Position numbers and translations under genes: made by a program. A stretch of DNA of 64,000 nucleotides, from positions 12,892,286-12,956,285 of the forward strand of contig NC_135176.1 in the NCBI RefSeq assembly GCF_041146795.1, in the 5' to 3' direction. The first letter of the stretch is position 1. Every line of letters starts with the position of its first letter. This stretch comes from Maylandia zebra (taxonomy: Eukaryota; Chordata; Actinopteri; Cichliformes; Cichlidae). The notes beneath the pieces were generated by a model. It did no database searches and was not told where the DNA came from. It saw only the letters and a list, made by a program, of their open reading frames with translations. This document shows, one piece after another, positions 1 to 13,069 of the stretch.

Positions 1-75
1 AATGCTCCAAGCCCAAGATTTTATATTAAACTGTGTACCTGTACCAAAGCTAAGGTTTCACCTGTATTTGCACAG

Positions 76-593
76 CTTACAGAATCCATGTCAACCAAAG
101 CACAGTTGATGTCCTGAAGAGCTTGAACCTTGGATATAAAATTGATGTCAGAGGCCTGACAGAGTTAAAGGTAAATAAAATGAAAAGGGACGCTAACCTC
201 TACACCTGCTGAAGCATTAGATATGTGCTCTTAGCAACTGATTGCTGATGATTGTTTATTTGTAGGGAAAAGGTATTGAGACCACTTATTGGTTGGTGGG
301 TAAAGAGGATTTCACCAAACCTCTGCCTGATCCTCGAGACCTTCCAGGGTAAGAGAATGGTTCTGTCATTTACACATGTTAATAGATGCAATTTGTCCGA
401 CTGAATCCGTTTTGATCATTTTAAAGAAAAAGTTACTGCAATCAAAGTTGCTTGTTGTTTTCTTTGTTCCAATTTACGGTGCATAAAAAGGTGTGTTTCC
501 TATTACAGGGAATGCACTCATGTGATCAGTTTAGAAGAGATACCCGCCGACAGAAGACAAAAATTCCTGGATCGACAGAAGAAGACAAACTAG
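76..593 (+). CDS. Membrane guanylate cyclase, C-terminal end (partial; GUCY2D/GUCY2F-type)
   Basis: The last three exons of a receptor guanylate cyclase, the enzyme that makes cGMP from GTP; the rest lies left of the window. Exons are 76-170, 266-348 and 509-593, each with AG acceptors and GT donors in agreeing phases, ending in TAG at 591-593. The translation begins [13 protein letters not shown] and continues [21 protein letters not shown], which is the end of the class III cyclase catalytic domain (the RIHV and ELKGKG blocks are family hallmarks). It ends in a short tail, [17 protein letters not shown]. That tail resembles the SLQEIPPERRRK end I recall for human GUCY2D and differs from the natriuretic-peptide and GUCY2C cyclases, so a retinal or olfactory cyclase is favoured. 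GUCY2D versus GUCY2F cannot be decided from 87 residues. An IRS gene follows on the same strand, 5.2 kb downstream. Confidence 0.85.
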
Positions 594-3500
594 CCCGTGG
601 TTTATCATTGGAAAGTGATCAGAGGTAGATCATTGACTGAAAAGTTGAACATGCAATATCTGACAGCAACTACACACAAGACTAAAGAAAATTTCTATAT
701 TAATCACATCAATCAATCCTTTGCTCTTGTATGAAAAAAGTAGGTGAAACTGTCTATGCTCTATATGTTTATTGGATGTTTTATACCAAAAATAGACAAA
801 AGTGACACTGCATATCCAAAAAGTGTAGGTTTATAGAACAGCACATTTTGCCTAACAGAAAGGCGTAACGACGAAGGTGTCTACAAATATGATTACAGTA
901 TTAAGTGTAATGCTGGTGTACTGTACTGTATGTATTTGTACTGAACCACGTGCTTTATAGAGATTCTGGAGGGATGCTGTCATAAACACCTTAATGATGG
1001 AAGCTATTACTGCCTGATTATTCATCTCAGCTATAATGGTGTCTACACTGGACTCACTTTAGAGGCATTAACCCTGTCACAACAGCACAGAATGAAAACA
1101 TTAATACATTTTTATAGCAATTTCAGCTGCAAACCTGGATAGCACATTCGGAGCTCAGGTCGAGGGTAGCTCTGATTTTGCTTTTGTAGCGGCAGTGTTG
1201 TTTACAGATGATGGAAGAAGCCATGCCACCCAAAAGTGATCAAAATCTATATATACATTAAAACATGGTGGATTTAATATTTTATAGTTTTATTAAAATA
1301 TATCTAAAAAATAAACACAATTCCTCTTTGGCCACTTGGTCTTTAAAAATTTGATTTACATCTGTGGCCTGTTTGTTTCTAGCTGGATATCAACAATATG
1401 CAGTGCTTAACAAATTTATTTATGCAAGTAAGCATAAATATTTTTAGAAATCTGACAAAAACTCATTTAAAACAAAAAAATTCTGATCTGAACTGAAATG
1501 ATTCGACCACTTAAATTATTCTTTTCTGTTTGTGAATGTAAGTAAATGACTGTAATTCGCAATATTAATCAAAAAAAGTAATATTTTTTGTGTTTGCTTT
1601 TTTAAGTTTTGAAAACAGTAAATTTAAAAATTCATCAAACACACCACTTAATAACAAATACTTCTTTATTCTATTCTTCTTTATCATGCGCATCGGCGTT
1701 ATGCTTCTCTCGCTGTAATACTCTCTTTTCTTTGTGAGACTACATTAGCTGTGTGTTCTTTCTAATTAAATGTGAACTGCTTTACACTATGTTGACATTT
1801 TCTATCAAAACATAAAGGATGTAAGGCCCAAACCATTTGTCACTAACAGTGCACTAACACTGCATGCAGCCTATTACTGAAACACGCTGCATGCATGACT
1901 GAACGTGCTGCGTGTTCAACGGGGTCTTAACAAGACAGTAATAGGAAGACCTTATTTAATACAGTATGTGTGTTCTGCACTGATGCACAGAACGTTTGAA
2001 TCAATTGACTGAAATGATCTCTAATAACATGCTTCAACAGACTTGGATTTTTCATGTGTATCGCCATCTTCTGCAGGAAAATGTCTGAATTTTTGTTTGG
2101 GAACTCTCCAAACTGCGGCAGTATCTAAAGTTCCTCTGAGATTGCACGTCCACCTCCGATGCCCATCCCTAGGGAATCCTGTTTTACAGAACATATCGCA
2201 GATGCATGTGAAGAGGAAAATAGGAGAACAGGAGGGTGGAGTCCTCTGAGTCACTTGTCTTTGGCTTGGGGATGTATATACTGTACATGTGTACATAGTT
2301 ATTTTTTCTTTGTGTCCTGCAGGTTTAGGGGATTTTTGAAATGTTTCCTGCTCGAGTTCCCTAAACCCCTGACACAACAGGAGATATCAACAAAACATGA
2401 GGGTTTTATCACGGTGTATTCAAAAAGCCAGCAGCCACATTGTTCTCTCACTCTGTGTCGCCTTGCTAATTGTCTGCCACGGCACTGATATTGAAGCAAC
2501 AATAGGCAGACAATGTGAGGATGTGATTTTCCTCTAAAAGCAGTTTTCAGGCTGCAGGCAGCTGGCTGCTGGCCACTTTTAACCTACAGCAGTTTGTCGC
2601 AGCAGCTCAGCATATGGACAAAAAAACAGAGGTCTGATGACTTGATTATCAGGTTGCTTGTGGTGTAGTCTTTCACACCATTAAGTGTTTAGCACCCTTT
2701 CCAGGCGTGATTAAACCCCAGATGAAGACAACCTGGAAGGTCCCGAATCAAGAGGACAAACATGGGGAAAGTGGTCTGAATATTTCTTTCTTTCATTTAA
2801 TTCTGTGGTAGGCCTATAGGTAAGACCTACTCCTTTTTTTTAAACAATTTGCCAAACACATAGATCTCATCAATACTGAATGCACTGTATTGTTCATTTT
2901 CAAAGTGATATCGCTGTGTTTCTGTAAATAAAATGTGTTTTAGTGAAGATTGTGTCTTCTTATGTTTGTCTGCCTACTGCTGAGTGTGTCGCGGATATTT
3001 TCCCAGATGATGCCCTGACGCTACACTGCAATATGCTTTTGAAATGAGCCAATAAAATTCAGTAAAAAAACAGTAAATCACAATATAAATCACAGGTGGG
3101 TTGAAGCTGTGAAATCTGTTCATGCATGTTTTAAGGGTATAAGGTTTGAAGCAGTGCTGATGGAGCATTAAACCACGAGCTACATTAAAACTACGCTTAT
3201 TTAAGAAAATGCAGCAGCTCAGTGTGAGTCGTGAAACTCCCCACTTTGCTGAGCCAGTGATGCTAACAAGCTTTGACCTTACTTGGGCTGGTGTGACTCT
3301 GCTTTATTCTGTAGTGGAACAATCAAATGAAAATGTAAGGAAGGCTTTACATAATGCAACTTCTATGCAATACCCTGCACATTGTAAACAAATTTAAGAA
3401 CAGACTGTGTCTGCGCCGCTACCAGGAATTGTCCCCGAGGACAATGACAGCTCAAAAGCAATTCTTTCTACTGCCACTAACAAGGGCTGCTATGAGAACA

Positions 3501-5494
3501 TGTTGACAGGTTGCTGTGCCAAACCTTTTTTGGCACTTTTTGGTGCAATCACACCCCTCAGATTTAACTACAGACTATCATCTACAGCATGAGACAGAAT
3601 CTTTCTGAACTGCTATTTATTATAGTTGATTTACTGCTTGGATAGAAATCAGTTTATGCTTTATACATTAGTATTTCTGCATTATCTCCGTATTTATGCA
3701 TCATAATAATAATTATATAAAAAAACTACCTTAAATCCACATTCACAAGCTTATCACAACCCTATTGTGTGAAATCCCGGTTCTGTTTAAGTGTGTTTGT
3801 TGCTCCCAGCAGATAAGACTGTTAAACAACAATAGGGCAGTATGATGTAGCCTGCAGATGAGTGTATCTGACTTGTGTTTATTATCTTCAAATTCAACCA
3901 CAACATTTCGCAACTGATCGCCAAGGCAACCCATTTTATCAGTAGTTCCAGAAATATGTGATTATTATTAATAATTTGTTTGTTTCCCCTTTTTTTCTTA
4001 CGCGTTTTTGTTATTAAAAATAACTGGAATTGAAAAGAACGAATTAATTGGGTTAACTGGGTTTTCTAAACGTGAAAAAGAGTCACGATTTTCTAGCTAT
4101 TGTTATAAAAATTGCATTTTGCCAGCAGATTCCGTGGACTCTACAGCGGACTCTGCATAAAATACGCACATATGAATTTAATGGCTGCTTGACATTCGAC
4201 TACCCCCAAAATGTATTTGGCCTATGGCTGCGTATCCTCGACCTCTCAAGCGGCACGTTCTGCAGTTGTTTTCCTCGTGTCTTTGTACAGCCAACTGGGT
4301 AAAATCTGCTGGAAACTATATAAGCTGGCCGACCGTCCACACAGCGCCACGCACCAAGTGTTCGTGGTCTGAACGCCGCGTTCCTGGTCTGTGCACCTCA
4401 GCAGCCCCGAAGCACCCCTGGCATTTGACTGGCACCGGCTTGGAGGTGTCAGTCTAACGGATGCAAGTCAAGTCAGCCACAGAGAGGCGGGGGAGAGCGG
4501 AAACAGAGCAGGTTGTCTTTCACAATACAACTCACATTAGTGCAGTCGATACATTTGTCACAATACTCTGTCTTCTTGAACCAGCAGGATATTAGAATCC
4601 ATATAACGCAGCTGTGAATCTACTGCAGTGTTGACTGCTCCTGTAACTTCCCGTTACTCTTTCTCAAACGATCATTGGTGAGCTGTGTTGAGGTCATTAT
4701 TTAGAAAAAGAAACTGAAATTCAGCTTTTGAAATTTTAAAATCTGTAATGTTTAAATGCATATTGAACTTCACTGATTTAATTAACTTTACGTTTATGTT
4801 AATACGACAAGCACATGCCACTTGATTAACAATAAAAACTTATATATGCCCACATATCAGCACAAATCCCTTTGCTTACAAGGGTCATGTTAGATCATAA
4901 GATCCTTACCATCTTTATTATGGTACTACTGCAAAGCCAACGGCACAGTTTGTGTAAAAGCAGCCCAGAGAGGAAAAAATAATAATCTTAGCAAGGCACT
5001 GGGAGTAGGCTCTTCTCTCTTAAATTTAACCAATTGAACAAAAGTGAATCTGAATTTAAAATCAGCAAAGCTACATTAGTTTCTTACAGAGAAATGTAAC
5101 AGTGATGTGTTACATTTCACTGTGTTACTGTATTACCACCAAAACTGTGGGGGAGTAAAGGTTAGACCAATTGTAATGCACAGCAAAGTTACTGAAAATC
5201 ACTAAATGTGATGCTGGATGAGGCAACACAGCTCTAATGTTCAACATTTGGAAACAGTGTACAAACCCAAGACTTACTAAAAATGCTGGCCACACATATC
5301 GTTTTACCATATCATTTCAAGAGAAGTGATAAAAATGCGCGAATGGATAAGCGGCTTCGGTTGTAGCCTCCCTTCAATTCCTAAGGCTTTTATTTCGAAA
5401 GTCTTTACCGGGGATGTCGTTATTATCCTGCCTAATCTGACAGTGGCGAATACAGAGTGATATGGGCAACCTCAGACAGGTGGAGGAGACGTCC
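594..5494. other. 3' UTR of the cyclase gene and intergenic DNA
   Basis: No convincing coding exon is visible. The first part is presumably the cyclase 3' UTR, with a possible AATAAA signal at 1310-1315 (inference). The short open frames around 2.0-2.5 kb and 3.2-3.6 kb lack splice context and family resemblance. The sequence is AT-rich and mostly unique by eye. The stretch around 4.2-4.5 kb is richer in GC but no motif there identifies it. Confidence 0.5.
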
Positions 5495-5814
5495 TTAAGC
5501 AGCTGAACCGCACCGTGGTTGGACTTGGGGACTGGGCTGGGCTGCGGGACGAGCGGCGGTGGACGCTGTGCACGCTCGGTGCGCGGATCCTCCTGCGGCT
5601 GCTGGATTCACAATATGATACCAAACCCAAAACATGCGTTGGCTTGGCTGATTCTCCCCATCCTGCGCCTCCTCACACATGCTGGACACTTAAACGTGAA
5701 CGCGGGGAGGACGAGGGATAGTAGTTGCGATGGATAAATGAGGAATACGCATGGACATTATTTTTCCCCCTGAGAATAATTGTTTATAATAACCATCGCT
5801 CGCCTGTTTTGGCA

Positions 5815-8800
5815 ATGGAGAACCAAGCAGCCGAGCCGCAGAACTATGAAGATGTACAGAAAAGCGGGTATCTCCGCAAGCATAAATCAATGCACCGGCG
5901 ATTTTTCGTGCTGAGGGCGGCCTCGGAGCATGGTCCCGCTCGACTTGAGTACTACGAGAACGAGAAGAAATTCCGCAGTAAATCACCTGTGCCCAAAAAA
6001 GTCCTGAACCTGGAGACTTGCTTCAACATAAACAAGCGGGCAGATTCCAAGAACAAGCACATGATAGTGCTTTATACCCGCAGCGAGAGCTTTGCCATCG
6101 CTGCAGACAGCGAGGAGGTCCAAAATGAGTGGTACCAAGCAATGCTGGACCTCCAGGGCAACTGTAAGATATGAAAAGTGTGATGTGATTTCTTCTGTCT
6201 GTTTCTGCATCAGGCCTATCCTGCCGTAGGCTATTTGTTCTCCATACACTATTTTGGCTCGGCCATCCGGGTGTCTCTCTGCATATCACCGGCTCGAATT
6301 ATTTGAATATTTTCTTTGATTTTTTTTTTTTTTTTTTTTTTTAGGTTTGTAGGTTTTTGTGTTTTAATTGTACCCATATAGTATGAGCAATGCAGTTTGG
6401 AGGGTGATGTATTTTAACCAAGAGGCAGGTGGATCCTATTGAACGGGTTAGACCGACACGCTATGGGCGGCATGTGCTGTGTGTTTGTGCAGCACAATCT
6501 CAATAAGCAGTGCTTTAATACAGTCACAACCTGCGGATTATTATCCGTCAGCAAAAACATAATTTGATGCGTTAAACAGCATCCGCCTGTAAGAACACGA
6601 GATGATCGCTTCTTGTGACCAAAATGCAGTCCGTTTTCATACGACGGTGTGCTTCTGCATGGCGCAGTGGGCATATAGCAACCATCCAAGGGATGCATCA
6701 TATAGTAGCAGCCTATCGCGGTGCACTCCGCTGGAGCCCGTGTTTTTGTTTTTCTGCACAGCTCCGACTGCTATTCGCCTAACCTACATTTGCGTTGCGC
6801 GGTGCTGCTGCTGGTAGGGAGGAGATGGCATCGTTAGTGCGCTCTGCGCTGGAAATTGTGTTTCTGTTGGTTATCCTCGTGTTTACGTTGTTATCCTTAT
6901 GCCGGAGCTGAGCACCACCACCACCACCCACCCTGCCTGTTCTCCCTTTGCATTTCAGTTATTTGAGACTGATGGGCTTGCCCAGCTCTAATATGTGGTT
7001 GTGGAACCCTTAACAGACACACATTAGAGCACAGAAGACCCCCATTTTGTTCAGAGTATGGCTCAGGCACAGTCACAATAAAACAATGTCTGTTTATTTT
7101 AATTTTAATGTGCAGCTGATCGTAATTAGGCGAGAGTCTTGCAAAAAAAACAAACAAACAAAAAACAGAGAGAGATAGATTGAAGCACATTAATATATTA
7201 TGTCTTATAATAATTTCTGTGGAGTTCATTGCTAATATTTTCTCTTTCTCTGGTGGATTGTAGCAAACCAGCAGACTGTTTGTTGTTTACTGAAAATAAC
7301 ACTGATTGTGAGAGGGGGGCTGGGGCGGGAGGGGGGATTCTGCAATTTGTTACTTGATTGGCACTGAGCAGAATTACAATGTCTTGTATCACAGTTGAGC
7401 ATGATGCTTTTTAGTGGATGCTTTCTATAGCTTTTAAGGCTTAATTAATTATGAGCTGTAGCTTAAAAGTGATGGTGATGAATTGGCTGCAGCACAGCTG
7501 TTTGGCAGTATTCTTGCATATGGCAATTTACTTACGATAGAGTAACAAAGCATTACTTATTACTGTCATTTTGGCTTTCGTTAGTATTTCAGCAGGCTAT
7601 GTTTGAATTAAACCCCTCTTTTTTTCTTGTATGTATGTGTGTAATCATTAAATCCCCTAATTGTTTTATTTATTCTTTACTATTTTTCTAGGTAAAACCC
7701 CTGAAGACTATGGAAGCAGTGGAGAGTGTAGCTCTCCATCTCCTGTTCCAACCTTCAAGGAAGTGTGGCAGGTCAAGGTTTGGCCTAAAGGTCTTGGACA
7801 TGCCAGGAATTTAGTAGGCATCTACCGGCTGTGCCTAACTGACAAGACAGTCAACTTTGTCAAGCTCAACTCTGATGTGGCCTCTGTAGTGTTGCAGCTG
7901 ATGAATGTCCGAAGATGTGGTCATTCAGAGAATTTTTTCTTCATTGAGGTGGGGCGCTCAGCTATTACTGGCCCCGGAGAGTTTTGGATGCAGGTGGATG
8001 ACTCCGTGGTGGCTCAGAACATGCACGAGACCCTGCTGGAGGCCATGAAGGCCCTTAGTGAGGAGTTCCGTCAGCGCAGTAAATCTCAGTCTGTGGGAAC
8101 ATCATGTGGAGGTGGTACTGCTTCAAATCCCATCAGTGTCCCGAGCCGTCGTCATCACCCAAATCTGCCACCGAGCCAGGTGGGCTTCTCGAGACGGGCA
8201 CGCACGGAGACCCCCGGAACAGGAGGCAGCAGCACGAGCACATCACCTACATCGCGCCACGGGTTTCCAAGGGCACGAACAGCCAGCATCGGAGCCAGGT
8301 CGGAGGAGAGTGGAGCAAGTGCCAAAGGGACGTGGGCCAGCTCCAGCCCAAGTCTCAATGGATCCTGCTCAACTACCCCAACTCTGAGACCCAAGCCCAC
8401 CCGGGCCCCAACCCCTGCTAAGATTACCCTCAGCCTTGCACGTTACACACCTAACCCTGCTCCTTCCCCTGCGCCGAGTCTGTCCTCCAGCTCTGGTCAT
8501 GGCTCAGAGTGTGGACTAGTGGGGGCAGCGGTGGGAGGCATGACGATCTGCTCCTACCCTCGTGTATCACAAAGAGTTTCTGTTTCAGGTTCACCGAGCG
8601 ACTATGGATCCTCAGATGAGTACGGCTCCAGTCCCGGCGAGCACTCTCTGCTCCTACCAAGCCTGTCAGGACATCACGTACATGGAGAAGGCTCCTCTAG
8701 CTATATCGTCATGGGACAGCGAGAGAGTCTGCTTGGTTCCCATCATCGCTCCAAAGGCAGACGGATACTGCGGCGTTCATCCAGTCGTGAATCAGAGGCA

Positions 8801-10832
8801 GAACGCAGACTGCTCAGTAAGAGGGCTTCCCTGCCTGTGGCGTCCCACGAGCGGCTGACTCCACATAGAAAAGATGAAGATGATGAGGACGACAAAGAAT
8901 ACGCCATCATGTCGCAGAGCGCTAACACACAGCGAGCTGATTTGCACCATGATTCAGGCAGACTGAGAGTTGGGGGTGGGCAACTTGTAGGGGAGAATAG
9001 GAAGAGGTCTGACAAAAGCGGGGAAGAAGTGGACAGAGGCGCAGCTGTGGATAGTGGCTATATGTCAATGTTGCCTGGAGTGACATCTCCTCCTGTTTCA
9101 CTTTCTCTCTCAATAGGTATTTCTGACTCCGGTACTAAACCCGGGGCAGATGACGAATACATGGCCATGACCCCCAACAACAGCGTGTCCCCCCCTCAGC
9201 ATATCCGCCAGCCCAGTTCAGAGGGCTACATGGTCATGTCTCCCAATAGCAGCAGCTCCACAGACCTGCATGGACTAGGCATGTGGGATAGCAGGGGCAA
9301 CATGGAGAGCCGGGCTGCCAGTGACTACATGAACATCTCACCTGTCAGCAGCCGCTCTGCTTGCAGCACACCGCCTTCCCATCCTGAACAGCACCAACTT
9401 CAACCAAAAATGTTCAACTCCTACTTCTCACTGCCACGAGCTTATCAACACACTCTCTATACTCGCTTTGAGGATGACTTGAACAAAGGAGAAGGAAAAA
9501 AAGATGGCAGTGGGCACGATAGTGCTGGACGGGGAGGAGGAGTTGGATATAGCAAGAGAAACAAAATTGCAATGGGCGCTGCTGGAAGCTGCCAACTTTC
9601 CATGTCTTCCTCTTCTTTCTCCTCTAGCTCTGCCAGTAGTGAAAGCCTCGAAGACAAGTCCATATCAGCGGGGAGAGGGTTAAGTTTATTAAGAACCGGA
9701 GCAGAATACAAGAGTGCAGGAACAAGCACGAAAGATGGGCGTCACCACCAAAAACGTGCATCGAGCAGTAAGAGTCCAAAGCAACAAAGGCGGGGTCGTC
9801 CCCTCAGCGTGTCTTCAGACATTACTAAAGCAAACACGCTGCCCAGGGTTAAAGAGAATCTACCGCCATCAGTGTCTCAGAATGTTGGTGAGTATGTCAG
9901 TATTGTCTTCAAGGAAGACAGTAAATATGGCGAAGGACGATGTGCAGGTTCCGAACGTCCTGTGATCCATGGAACGCTCCGACCCGTCAATCAACCGCTC
10001 CTCTGCCATGATAATCCTGCTAACCTTCCCCGCAGCTTCTCTGCACCATTGTCCACCTCTGCTGAGTACGTCAGCATGGATTTAGGGAAATCCTCAACAC
10101 CAGTGACTCATGTTAGATCCACATTCAGCACCCAACAGGGCCCACCAGCTGTTTCCCCCAAGGCCCGACACGAGCACGGCACGTCCTCTCCTCTGGCCGC
10201 AGAGGGCAACGTGGGCTACAGAACAAAAATAAAGACAGCAGCAGCGCTGACAGAAGTCCCGCCTCCATTTACGGAGAGCAAAGCCTCAGATCCCAGCACT
10301 TCAGCACGACCTGCCATCCACTCTGGTCAACCCTTACCTGTGGAGCAGGAGACAGGTTTGGGCTTTTCCCCAGTCAAGTCCTTCCAGTCTCCGGAGCGGA
10401 GCAGCAGACTGGTCCGAGGTGACCAGCAGGGACGCCTAAGCCACTGCCCAGAGACATTTAATTCACCTCCCTCACTACCACGCCACGCATCCTCTTCTAC
10501 CTCCCTCTTCCCAGAGGGCAGCCAGGCAGTGGGCCATCGGCATGGTTTGGACTGCTCACTGTGGGAGAGCGGGCAGGCTGCTAGTATGTCTGCCACACCT
10601 CCACCTCAAGCCTCCACCTCATCTGGAGAACAAGGCCTTAATTATATTGACCTTGACTTGGCCATTAAGGAGAGCCCTCAATCTGGAGTGGAGCACACCG
10701 CTTCTGCCTACAACATGGGAGGAAGCGCTATGGGTAGCAGTGCTGGCTCCAGCCTCAACAGTTACGCCAGTATTGATTTCTATAAATCAGAAGAATTGAG
10801 AGCACACCAGAACAGTAGAAAAGATGGTCAAG
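5815..10832 (+). CDS. Insulin receptor substrate (IRS family, probably irs4-like)
   Basis: An adaptor that docks on activated insulin/IGF receptors and, once tyrosine-phosphorylated, recruits PI3-kinase and other SH2 proteins. Exon 1 (5815-6163) encodes the PH domain, residues about 16-115 (GYLRKHKSMHRRFFVL, then INKRADSKNKHMIVLYT). Exon 2 starts at 7692; the join restores a Cys codon across a phase-1 intron. The PTB domain is residues about 138-245 (FKEVWQVKVWPKGLG, then RRCGHSENFFFIEVGRSAITG). The tail has YxxM PI3-kinase sites Y454 (YIVM), Y520 (YAIM), Y573 (YMSM), Y606 (YMAM), Y629 (YMVM) and Y909 (YVSM), also YMNI at Y662, and the two C-terminal motifs LNYIDLDL (Y1101) and YASIDF (Y1141) that bind SHP2 in IRS1. 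ATG 5815 is chosen because it is the only in-frame ATG before the PH domain. Exon 2 ends at a strong donor (CAAG/gtaagt, 10,833); unspliced read-through would stop at 10,861. Linkage to a GUCY2-type gene suggests IRS4, but IRS1-like features are also strong. Confidence 0.9.
6164..7691 (+). other. Intron 1 of the IRS gene
   Basis: A 1.5-kb phase-1 intron from gtaaga at 6164 to a pyrimidine-rich acceptor ending AG at 7690-7691. It contains a T-tract near 6320-6342 and nothing else I can name. Most vertebrate IRS genes keep PH, PTB and tail in one exon, so an intron directly after the PH domain is worth noting. Confidence 0.75.
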
Positions 10833-13016
10833 GTAAGTACTACAAAGCCAGTTCATGTTGAATTATTTACTACTTGTAGAGTGATAAGTTATGATTAGAT
10901 CTTTAGTGTTAAGAAAATTAAATATATATTCTGCAGATACATTTATAATTCTTTTTATATCATGGCTGGAGATTTCTGTTTTGTCAGTTTTGGCCTCAAG
11001 GCTAAACGACTACGTGTGTTTGACACTGCAGTTGTTTCCTTCAATTTAGAGAATAATTCAAATCTGGAAATGATTTTTGATGTGATTTCTGAAAATATCT
11101 ACTTACTGTCAATCAAATAGTTAGGTCGATCATTTAAGCAAAAAAGGCCAAAACTGTATCTCTATTAAGACAATAAATATCGTAACATCAGAATAATATA
11201 ATCCATTTATGAAAAGATTAGATCAGCCCTAATCTTTGATGTTTAATGAGAGCAAGAAGAATATGTTATTGTTTTTAAATAGGCAAAAACACAAGTTAAA
11301 ATATGATTCTTGATCATATTTGTCTAGCGAAAACTTTTTCATGTGAGTGCATAATCCACAGACAGAGCTCATGTCTGGGTCTTAGTCACTCTTTCTCCTT
11401 TCATCTTTTACTGATGTGTACCTTGGCTTCAAGCTGGTGGGCAGCGCCATATTTCCAGTCTGTGGGTTGTCTGTAGTCTCTTATTATCGCAAGTGGGTGT
11501 TCAGAGAGCAGAGCCAATTGATTTGTCTGCTGGTAATGAGCCATTTCACATAAATGGAGGTAGAGGGGACAGAACGCAAGCAAGGTGTTTATATTTATGT
11601 GTGGGTGTCCTGTTGGCTGTTGCATTTCACATGGCAGCTTCGAGGTTTCCCTCACATTGCTCAGATGACAGTTATTAAACGCTTAGTGACTGAATATGAT
11701 TTTTGCATGCGCATGTCAAGAACTAAACCGTTAAAGACTGCATGTGAAAAATAAAAAATAAATAAAAAGGTTAATATTAATATTTGTGAGAGGAACAATC
11801 ACATGCGCGCATTTTATTTATTCAGATAAAGAGCATTTATCCAATGCTATGAAAATGTCTGAACATGTAGCATGTGATCGTTATAAACTGGCAGCCAGTT
11901 TGGTTTTCCATTTAAAGGCATGTAAGGAAATTAAACCTCAATTAACCATCAGTTAAAACAATATTGAGTAATAATTAAAACACATGGGCTCTAATCCTAA
12001 CTGTATGAAAGCTATAGTATGGCAAGCGCACACGGTCTATATAATACACTGTATTCACCTAAAGAGTTTAAGAAATTAAGCAAAAGCTGGTCTTCATCAG
12101 CTGAATGGTGAAACAGAAATCTAGTGCACAAAGCTGCAAGCATACCTGGGTAGAGACGGCCAGAGTGTTGAGGCGGCAGACAGACATTTGACACTAATGA
12201 TGCACGGGGCAAGTGGTTAGACTGACTCATAGCTTTTCAAACCGCACTTTCATTTATTTGCGCTCCTTTCCGAGCTTATCTTGATTAAGTATTTGCGGCT
12301 GCGCCGCGAGATTATTCTTTAATGAATTTATTTCACGGGATCCTTTTCTGTAGGTCACAAGCGATAAACCCAAGATGTTTGCTTGTCGGTGCCGCTGACT
12401 TCATTTTCCTGACAGGATCAGAGTCAGGGCAGTGACTTCTTGTTGCTCAGGTGGATCATAAAGGGAAGAAACATATGAAAATGCCTGGAGCTGATAAAGC
12501 TTGACACAGAGACACATAATATTGACATCTGCAACAGCGTGCATGAAACCAATCAGAAAATCCTTTTAGAAAGATATCTAGGGTCATGTGATATTTACCC
12601 AACCAGCCATCAGGAGCTCTAGATTAAACAAAAGCAATATGCTTTGGTGAATAGATCACCTAGCATGAGCTGCCTTTCTTTCTCTAACATTTTCTGTGTG
12701 GAGACTTAAATCTAATTTACTTTGATTATTCCGTAAATTGTGGTGAGTATATATACTTTAAAAATAAAGCACAATAAGGAGCAATAAAAAGAAAGCTGTG
12801 GTATACGATTGAAGCTCACGCCTATCTTTGATTCTTTCCTCCCAGACTGTTGATCTCCATCTTCGTCTTGGATCTCAGAGTGACAGTCCGTCAGGGGACG
12901 GGTGGCAGCCCGATCTGTTGCCACAACAGAACTGTACACTGGAGTCTGAACACTGAAACCCTGGAAAACTCATCCCCATCCCGTCTGCTGTTTTCTGTCA
13001 ACCAAACGTGTGCCAA

Positions 13017-13069
13017 ACACACCACACACACAGACACACACATACACACACACATATACACAACACACA
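13017..13069. repeat. CA-rich microsatellite
   Basis: An imperfect run of CA dinucleotides interrupted by GA, TA and AA steps. Plain sequence evidence; no function implied. Confidence 0.85.

Noticed and set aside
2021-2502. Overlapping short frames possibly marking a gene between the cyclase and IRS
   Set aside because: No recognisable domain, no conserved motif, and plus and minus frames are equally open.
8155-8400. Frames overlapping the IRS tail on other frames and strands
   Set aside because: The IRS frame is continuous and conserved; overlapping frames are by-products of Ser/Pro-rich, GC-rich coding DNA.
12846-12853. Terminal IRS exon giving two residues and a stop
   Set aside because: Splice-compatible (CCTCCCAG acceptor), but any random acceptor can give a short frame; the 37-codon candidate at 20,079 is better supported. 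Not fully excluded.
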